A DNA stretch of 37,405 nt from an uncultured Bacteroidales bacterium (GTDB lineage: Bacteria > Bacteroidota > Bacteroidia > Bacteroidales > Bacteroidaceae), in assembly GCA_902801425.1 (NCBI GenBank), contig CADCIQ010000036.1:1-37405 (forward strand). Direction: 5' to 3'. A program made the position numbers and the translations under genes. Under the pieces are notes generated by a model. It had not been told where the DNA came from. It saw only the letters and a program-made list of their open reading frames with translations, and searched no databases. This document shows positions 32,180 through 37,405 of this stretch, one piece after another (position 1 is the stretch's first letter; each line of letters begins with the position of its first letter).

Positions 32180-32242
32180 ATATTATATGAATTTATGATT
32201 GCTTATTTTGGGAAATAAGTATGAAATAATAGATTTATATTG

Positions 32243-32274
32243 CAAAAATACACTTTTTTTCTTTTCCCTCCAAA
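32243..32274 (-). promoter_or_regulatory. Promoter of the deaminase gene
   Basis: On the minus strand, TTTG (32274-32271) and TATTTTTG (32250-32243) are 20 bases apart. The leader of about 57 nt contains a CTTATTT/AAATAAG hairpin. Confidence 0.82.
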
Positions 32275-32366
32275 CTATTTCTATGAAAATAATGATTTTG
32301 AGTGTAAAAATAACAAAATTAGATAGAAACGGGTATATGTAATAACGTAAATTCATCAATTTCACG

Positions 32367-33248
32367 TTACTTATTGCAAAATCCCTTTGCTTTCAACCAA
32401 AGAAGGAATTGCTGGCTCCAAGCCTCTGTTGTGGTAGTACCATTCTGTGGCATAAGCTGATAAGGCCCCTTGCCATCACCATAAAGGTGAATCTCTGCAT
32501 TACCGCCTGCTTTCTTCCATTCCATGAAGAGGCTTACAAGCCCGGCTGCTACGTTTGGATGATCAACTCGTGACATGATAAGCAAAGGTGGTGCTGGATT
32601 AGGAACTATAACAGGACAGAGAGAAGGACCGAAGTTTGTGCAGATAAAATCAGGCATTTCTTCTGCCTTTGCTACGTTCATAGCTGCAATGGCAACGCCA
32701 CCGCCTGCCGAGAAACCGAGATAACCCACCTTGTTGATTTTCCATTCCTTTGCATGCTCACGTACAAGACGCATGGCTGCATTGGCATCATTAGCAGCCA
32801 AAGCAAGAATGCTGTCGCCATGCGCGAAGTGCACGGGATTGCAATCGCCCTCCTTGAAATTTGCAAAGCCAGTAACATCAACCATAGGTGGGAACTTGAT
32901 GCCTTGAGGCATAGGAGCAGAGTTAAGGTGATACTTTAATCCTATGGCTGCAAAACCGCTGTCGTTTAGAAGTTTAGCCATTTCGATTACATCCGAAGTC
33001 CATGACAATGCCCTAAGTGCACCGCCAGGACAAAGAATCACCGCGCAGCCATTGGCTTTGGATGCTTCTGGAAGATAGACTTCAACCGAAGGATTGACAA
33101 CGCCGAGTATGGTTCTGCCACCATATTGCTCAATTTCGTGCTCAGTATCTTTTGCCTGTGGATTGGCATTCGGAAGCATGAATTTCAGTTGGGCAGAAGC
33201 TGTCATGCAACTTGCTGCCAGAAGGAAAGAGAATAATATCTGTCGCAT
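32367..33248 (-). CDS. Secreted alpha/beta hydrolase (esterase-like), catalytic His not found
   Basis: This 293-residue protein has a signal peptide (about 1-19, ending ASAQ) and an alpha/beta hydrolase fold like acetylxylan-esterase or BD-FAE enzymes. The nucleophile is Ser180 in GFSAGGG, the oxyanion segment is CPGGA at about 73-77, and a likely acid is Asp229 in SRVDHP. In this family the catalytic His follows the C-terminal strand in a GHGF-type motif. Here the aligned segment is LYGDGKGPYQL, with Lys260 in that place. It may use another His or be inactive. It lies divergently from the GH43 gene, in a glycan-degrading neighbourhood. Confidence 0.82.
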   Translation of the reverse strand: MRQILFSFLLAASCMTASAQLKFMLPNANPQAKDTEHEIEQYGGRTILGVVNPSVEVYLPEASKANGCAVILCPGGALRALSWTSDVIEMAKLLNDSGFAAIGLKYHLNSAPMPQGIKFPPMVDVTGFANFKEGDCNPVHFAHGDSILALAANDANAAMRLVREHAKEWKINKVGYLGFSAGGGVAIAAMNVAKAEEMPDFICTNFGPSLCPVIVPNPAPPLLIMSRVDHPNVAAGLVSLFMEWKKAGGNAEIHLYGDGKGPYQLMPQNGTTTTEAWSQQFLLWLKAKGFCNK

Positions 33249-33283
33249 AAAAATAAGAAATTTATTGTCAATTTTACACAGTG

Positions 33284-33291
33284 CAAAGGTA
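33284..33291 (-). promoter_or_regulatory. -7 box of the alpha/beta hydrolase gene
   Basis: TACCTTTG on the minus strand lies 35 bases before the ATG at 33248. A TTGT near 33310-33313 may serve as the -33 element. Confidence 0.65.
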
Positions 33292-33446
33292 GCAAATTAT
33301 TTTCAATTTACAATTGTTGATTTTCGATTTGAATACTACTAACGATGTCTTTTTGCGTTTTTTAACTGAAAAAACATTGTTTAATGACGAATTTATTATT
33401 TTAAATGTTAATTTATTGATAAATTCTGCAAATACGACACTTAAAA

Positions 33447-33478
33447 TTTGGCTATATCAATAAATGTCATTAACTTTG
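33447..33478 (+). promoter_or_regulatory. Strong promoter upstream of the GH43 gene
   Basis: TTTG (33447-33450) and TAACTTTG (33471-33478) are exactly 20 bases apart. It drives the RNA that ends at the terminator at 33631-33667. Confidence 0.82.
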
Positions 33479-33484
33479 CAGTCG

Positions 33485-33667
33485 TAAAAACTTTAGTTTT
33501 TTTCATTAAAAAAATAGAAATTCATTTAAACGATTATAGAGTTTTTTCAGTCTGTGAAGGTTGAGATTCTCGCAATTCATTTAGTTATTACTAGGTTTCT
33601 TAACCTGTGAAGGTTTGGGAAACGGAGATTGTCCCTGTTTATGCGAAAGCATTGCAGGGACTTTTTT
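33485..33667 (+). ncRNA. Candidate small RNA or terminated leader before the GH43 gene
   Basis: This transcript of about 180 nt is defined by the promoter at 33447-33478 and the terminator at 33631-33667. It contains the hairpin AACCT-GTGA-AGGTT (33602-33615) and two direct copies of CTGTGAAGGTT (33552-33562 and 33605-33615). It has no credible open frame. It could be a free small RNA, or an attenuator for the GH43 gene 115 bases downstream, which has no obvious promoter of its own. The family is not recognised. Confidence 0.55.
33631..33667 (+). terminator. Strong intrinsic terminator
   Basis: GTCCCTG (33631-33637) pairs with CAGGGAC (33655-33661), and inside it ATGC pairs with GCAT around a GAAA tetraloop. 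Six T follow. Beyond it, 33668-33781 is AT-rich with no box or gene. Confidence 0.88.
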
Positions 33668-33781
33668 ATTCTTGATATTAAACCTTTCCGTACATCGTGC
33701 GTCTAAAAAAATAATATATTAAGAGATTAAGAAATTAAGGAATTATTTTAATTGCTAAAAAACAACTCATAAAACAAACAA

Positions 33782-35146
33782 ATGAAGAAATCTGTATTCG
33801 CAACTCTTTCAGCAATGATGATTGCAGGAAACTGTATGGCTCAGAATCCGGTAATTAGTGCCATATATACTCCTGATCCTGCGCCATACGTTCATGGCGA
33901 CAAGGTATATCTCTTTGCTGATCATGATGAGGATGATGCCACTCACTTCCTCATGAAAGACTGGCTCGTATTCTCCACCGAGGATATGGTGAACTGGCAG
34001 TATCTCGGTGCTCCTGTCAATACCGCTACTTTCAAATGGGCAAGGCAGGGGGATCGTGCATGGGCAGCACAGGCTGTTGAGTACAAAGGCAAATGGTACT
34101 GGTATTTATGCTGCAATACCGTTGATGGAAAGGATGCTCTCTGCGTAGCTGTTGCCGATAATCCGCAAGGACCTTGGCGCGATGCCATAGGTGGTCCGCT
34201 TGCCGTAGGTTTTGGATTCATCGATCCAACGGTCTTTATCGATGATGACGGCAAGCCTTATCTTTTCTGGGGAAACAAGGGATTCTGGTATGGAGAACTT
34301 AATGATGACATGATATCATTCAAGAACGGCTATAAAGAAGTGCCAGGATATACCGATCCTAAGAGCTTTGGCGCGTTGCAATCAAAGATGGACTGGTCAA
34401 TAGGCAAGAATCGCGAAATGACTCAGTATGAGGAAGGCCCTTGGGTAACGAAGCGCAATGGCATCTATTATGCCGTATATCCAGCAGGTGGCGTTCCTGA
34501 ACACATGGCATATTCCACCGCTCCTTCCGTTCATGGTCCCTGGACTTTCAGAGGACGCATCATGGATGAAGCAGAGAACAGTTTCACTATCCATGGCGGT
34601 AATATCCATTTCAAGGGGCATGACTATATGTTCTATCACAATGGAGCTTTGCCTAACGGTAGTGGTTTCAAGCGTGCAACGGCTATTGAGGAGTTCAAGT
34701 TTAATGCCGACGGCTCAATTCCTTTCATTCCGTTCACAAAAGACGGTGTTAAGCCGGTTGGCAGTCTGAACCCTTTCAATACCGTTGAGGCAGAAACAAT
34801 GTCACAGAGTTGGGGCGTTAAGCTTGATCGCCTTGCAGGAACTAAGCATTATGTCACATCTATTCATAACGGCGACTGGACAAAGCTTCGCAACGTGGAT
34901 TTCGGTTCTGAGTCTCCAAAGGAGATAACAGCAGAGGTGCTTAACGTGAAGAATCCAGGTGTAATAGAATTCTATGCCGATGCCTTGGGCGGAAAGCCAT
35001 TTGCGCGTATTGAGGTGGACGGAAGCAAGAGTGTGCTTACCTACCCTATCGCAAAGGCTCCTACAGGCAAGCATGATGTCTATATCCTCTTCCGTGGAGG
35101 TGACGAGCAACTCTTCGACTTTGACTGGTGGAAACTTGTGCGTTAG
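33782..35146 (+). CDS. Secreted GH43-family glycoside hydrolase with C-terminal CBM6-like domain
   Basis: This 454-residue exported enzyme has signal peptide residues 1-20 (ending CMAQ). The five-bladed propeller (about 22-325) carries the GH43 acids: Asp32 in TPDPAPY (base), Asp148 in GFIDPTVF (pKa modulator) and Glu218 in YEEGPW (acid). Residues about 335-454 look like a carbohydrate-binding module of the CBM6/35 group, ending FDFDWWKLVR. GH43 enzymes cleave arabinose or xylose linkages in hemicellulose and pectin. Exact specificity is not readable. Its upstream region contains a promoter, a structured RNA and a terminator, so expression may depend on read-through. Confidence 0.92.
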   Translation: MKKSVFATLSAMMIAGNCMAQNPVISAIYTPDPAPYVHGDKVYLFADHDEDDATHFLMKDWLVFSTEDMVNWQYLGAPVNTATFKWARQGDRAWAAQAVEYKGKWYWYLCCNTVDGKDALCVAVADNPQGPWRDAIGGPLAVGFGFIDPTVFIDDDGKPYLFWGNKGFWYGELNDDMISFKNGYKEVPGYTDPKSFGALQSKMDWSIGKNREMTQYEEGPWVTKRNGIYYAVYPAGGVPEHMAYSTAPSVHGPWTFRGRIMDEAENSFTIHGGNIHFKGHDYMFYHNGALPNGSGFKRATAIEEFKFNADGSIPFIPFTKDGVKPVGSLNPFNTVEAETMSQSWGVKLDRLAGTKHYVTSIHNGDWTKLRNVDFGSESPKEITAEVLNVKNPGVIEFYADALGGKPFARIEVDGSKSVLTYPIAKAPTGKHDVYILFRGGDEQLFDFDWWKLVR

Positions 35147-35172
35147 CGTTTTTTTTTTGCGTGTCTTATATT

Positions 35173-35223
35173 GAAATTAGATTGACATATTTATGAACTA
35201 AATAAATGTGTCAATCTAATTTC
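35173..35223. terminator. 21-bp hairpin after the GH43 gene
   Basis: GAAATTAGATTGACATATTTA (35173-35193, 21 bp) pairs with 35203-35223, with one G-U pair and a 9-nt loop. No immediate T tract follows. The stem is long and AT-rich, fitting transcription end or mRNA 3' protection. Confidence 0.6.
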
Positions 35224-35277
35224 TGTATAGGGCATTCTCTTTTTTACTACAAATCCACATTAAAATAATGTGAAATA

Positions 35278-35309
35278 ATTGGATAGTTGCGGAAAAAATT
35301 GTATTTTTG
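35278..35309 (+). promoter_or_regulatory. Promoter of the MBL-fold hydrolase and carboxylesterase
   Basis: TTGG (35278-35281) and TATTTTTG (35302-35309) are 20 bases apart. The ATG lies at 35364. Confidence 0.7.
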
Positions 35310-35363
35310 CAACTGAAAATGCTTTTCGCATAATTTATACTAAATTTTATACACTAAGACTGA

Positions 35364-36170
35364 ATGATAAAGAAGAAAAAATCCTTAATTGTTTCAATGG
35401 CATTTCTTTGCTGTCTCTCTGCCTTTGCCCAGAGCGACTTTAAGGAGAAGACTGTTTTTAAGAACAACGAGGTGGAAATACGACAGCTTGACGAGCACAC
35501 ATGGCACGGCAATGGGCATTTCGTTTATAATGAGTCTGTATATCTCGTAGAAGGTGATACCGCTGCTATCCTTATTGATGCGGGAACATATATTCCTGGG
35601 TTAAGGAAGATTGTAGAGGACATGGTGAAAAAGCCTGTTACACTTGTACTTACTCATGGGCATAACGATCACGCTGGTCTTGCAATAAATGAATGGGAGA
35701 AAATGTGGATTTCTGAAGGCGACAAAGGCATGATTCCTGCCAATTTAAGGGATAGACTTCAATTCCTGAAGGACGGACAGATATTTGACCTTGGAAACAG
35801 AAAGATTGAGGTTGTCTTCACTCCTGGGCATACCCGTGGTTCGGTGACTTTCATTGACCGTGATAAGCATTATGGCTTTAGCGGTGATTCCTTCGGTTCT
35901 GGTAATCTACTTGTATTCACCGACCTGAGTACTGAGATAAAGGGGTGTGAAAGCATGATTCCTGTTATTGAGAAATATGATCTGAAGTATTTATATCCGG
36001 GGCATTACTGGGGAAACAACCTTGAGACTCCTCAGCGTGTAAAGGATCTTGTGACTATCTGCAAGGGTATTCTTGACGGAAGCCTAAAACCGGAAAGAGG
36101 CTCTAATATGCAATATGTAGTTGAAAAGTATGGCGTGAAGGTTAACTTCAGCAATGAGAATAAAAAATAA
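35364..36170 (+). CDS. Secreted MBL-fold metallo-hydrolase
   Basis: This 268-residue protein has a signal peptide (about 1-23, ending FAQ) and the metallo-beta-lactamase fold. The metal motif is HGHNDH (His98, His100, Asp102, His103). Later ligands are the His in PGHTRGS, the Asp in GDSFG and the His in YPGHYWGNN. The complete set suggests a binuclear zinc hydrolase. Substrates in this superfamily range from lactams to thioesters and lactones. The genomic position suggests a secreted ester or lactone, but that is speculative. It is followed eight bases later by the carboxylesterase. Confidence 0.88.
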   Translation: MIKKKKSLIVSMAFLCCLSAFAQSDFKEKTVFKNNEVEIRQLDEHTWHGNGHFVYNESVYLVEGDTAAILIDAGTYIPGLRKIVEDMVKKPVTLVLTHGHNDHAGLAINEWEKMWISEGDKGMIPANLRDRLQFLKDGQIFDLGNRKIEVVFTPGHTRGSVTFIDRDKHYGFSGDSFGSGNLLVFTDLSTEIKGCESMIPVIEKYDLKYLYPGHYWGNNLETPQRVKDLVTICKGILDGSLKPERGSNMQYVVEKYGVKVNFSNENKK

Positions 36171-36178
36171 AGATAATA

Positions 36179-37405
36179 ATGAAGAAAATTGCAACTTTTC
36201 TGCTTTGTGGACTCCTATGCTTAGGAGCATCCGCACAAGATGATCTCACTATAAATGTAACGACCGAGGCTGGTCCTATTGAGGGCTATGAGGCTAACGG
36301 TTTGATGATATACAAAGGCATTCCATTTGCTGCTCCTCCTGTAGGAGAACTCAGATGGAAGGCTCCACAGCCTGTTAAGCATTGGACAAAGACGCTTGAG
36401 ACAAAGAAGTATGCTCCCGGACCTATACAGGGCGCTCCTTCTCCAGAATACAACGAAGACTGCCTGTATCTCAACGTATGGAGTCCTGCTAAGAAGACTG
36501 ATGATAAACTCCCTGTGCTTGTATGGATCTATGGTGGTGGTTTTGTGTTCGGTTCTACGGCTGATCCTAACTATGACTGTGAGGAACTGGCACGCAAGGG
36601 CGGTATTATACTTGCAAGCGTAAACTATCGTGTAGGACAACTTGGATTCCTCACTCTCCCTGAACTCAGTGCAGAGAATAAAAAGAAGATTTCGGGTAAC
36701 TATGGTCTTATGGATCAGATTGTTGCCCTTCAATGGATAAAGAAGAACATTGCGAAGTTTGGTGGTGATCCGAACAGAGTGACTATCTTCGGAGAATCGG
36801 CGGGAGGAATATCCGTTAGCATGCTCTGTGCCTCTCCTTTGGCAAAGGGACTCTTCCAAGGGGCTATCTCTCAGAGTGGTGGTTCATTCGGTCCTACTCG
36901 ACCAACATCTTACCCTGGCGAGAACATGAAGACACTTACAGATGCAGAGAAGGATGGTAAGAGACTGATGCTGGCATTGGGGGCAAAATCAGTTGCGGAG
37001 CTTCGTGCCATGGATGCAAGTAAGTTCTCGGCTCAAGGTCTCGGCACTTGTAGTTGGCCTGTTGTTGACGGTTGTGTGATTCCCGGTGATCAGTCGGTTC
37101 TCTATGCCAAAGGCAAGTATAACGATGTTCCTGTGCTTATTGGATATAATTCCGATGAAGGTGCAAGTTTCTCTTTCGGTGTAAATTCAAAGGAGACTTA
37201 CGAGAGTAGCACAAGGAACCGCTATGGAAAGTTTGCAGATGCACTTCTCAAGGCATATCCTTATACGGATGAGGATGGTGGCAAACAGTCACGCGACCTT
37301 ATGCGTGATGCTGCTTTCGGTTGGCAGACATGGAACTGGGCACGTCTCCAGACAAAAACTGGCAAATCAAAGGTGTTCCTGTATTACTTCGACCAGCATC
37401 CCGAC
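36179..37405 (+). CDS. Type-B carboxylesterase, 3' end cut by window
   Basis: 409 codons are visible before the window edge, without a stop. A signal peptide covers about residues 1-20 (ending ASAQ). Carboxylesterase B signatures are IPFAAPPVGELRW (about 48-60), EDCLYLNVWSP, the oxyanion segment YGGGF, and FGESAGG with the nucleophile Ser. The acid lies within the visible part, but the His is probably beyond the edge. It is likely an exported esterase acting on plant or bacterial glycan esters. It starts eight bases after the MBL-fold gene and should be co-transcribed. Confidence 0.92.
   Translation, partial: MKKIATFLLCGLLCLGASAQDDLTINVTTEAGPIEGYEANGLMIYKGIPFAAPPVGELRWKAPQPVKHWTKTLETKKYAPGPIQGAPSPEYNEDCLYLNVWSPAKKTDDKLPVLVWIYGGGFVFGSTADPNYDCEELARKGGIILASVNYRVGQLGFLTLPELSAENKKKISGNYGLMDQIVALQWIKKNIAKFGGDPNRVTIFGESAGGISVSMLCASPLAKGLFQGAISQSGGSFGPTRPTSYPGENMKTLTDAEKDGKRLMLALGAKSVAELRAMDASKFSAQGLGTCSWPVVDGCVIPGDQSVLYAKGKYNDVPVLIGYNSDEGASFSFGVNSKETYESSTRNRYGKFADALLKAYPYTDEDGGKQSRDLMRDAAFGWQTWNWARLQTKTGKSKVFLYYFDQHPD

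Overview
The window looks like chromosomal DNA from a Prevotella-type member of the Bacteroidales. The evidence is promoters with the Bacteroidota -7 box TAnnTTTG (often with TTTG about 20 bp upstream), weak Shine-Dalgarno signals, several SPI or SPII signal peptides, carbohydrate esterases and a GH43 enzyme, and Bacteroidetes-type families (HU-CCDC81/SPOR protein, fused NfnA-NfnB, DUF4886, EpsG). No tRNA, rRNA, IS element, phage module or CRISPR array was found.

Layout. 1-2174: possible tail of an upstream gene, a strong terminator, and a secreted protein with two CE12-type esterase domains on the minus strand. 2309-4837: a minus-strand group of a HU/SPOR membrane protein, a zinc-ribbon FHA protein and an EFR1-type flavodoxin-ferredoxin. 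5019-6221: a lipoprotein and a small AraC-type regulator. 6340-6954: a tiny membrane protein and a striking 11-bp-unit inverted array. 6955-13842: housekeeping genes, namely dipeptidyl peptidase III, an AlkD-like HEAT protein, seryl-tRNA synthetase, fused NfnAB and a DUF486 protein.

13974-26065 is an exopolysaccharide locus. A long minus-strand run goes from a GT2/acetyltransferase fusion at 26065 through a Wzz-like protein, a DUF4886 lipoprotein, a membrane acyltransferase, an EpsG-like polymerase and three glycosyltransferases. It meets a plus-strand GT4 head-on, with a 30-bp overlap. Next to it lies a phosphoglycosyl transferase that joins a WecA/MraY-like domain with several substituted catalytic residues to an intact WbaP/PglC-type domain. 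Together these could start, extend, acylate, polymerise and length-control a glycan. No flippase, outer-membrane exporter or tyrosine kinase is present in the window.

26066-28647 holds a 1.2-kb repeat-rich non-coding stretch, then a preQ1-I riboswitch directly abutting queD, then queE, then a candidate small RNA. 28648-32179 carries a lipoprotein flavin reductase with two FMN-binding domains and a guanine-deaminase-like protein with an unexplained N-terminal half. 32367-37405 is a secreted glycan-processing group: an alpha/beta hydrolase, a GH43 enzyme preceded by a candidate small RNA or attenuator, a metallo-beta-lactamase-fold hydrolase, and a type-B carboxylesterase cut by the window edge.

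The observations most worth following are the PGT-superfamily fusion with a substituted WecA half, the two promoter-to-terminator small RNA candidates, the 4+4 inverted 11-bp array, and the riboswitch whose pseudoknot ends at the start codon.
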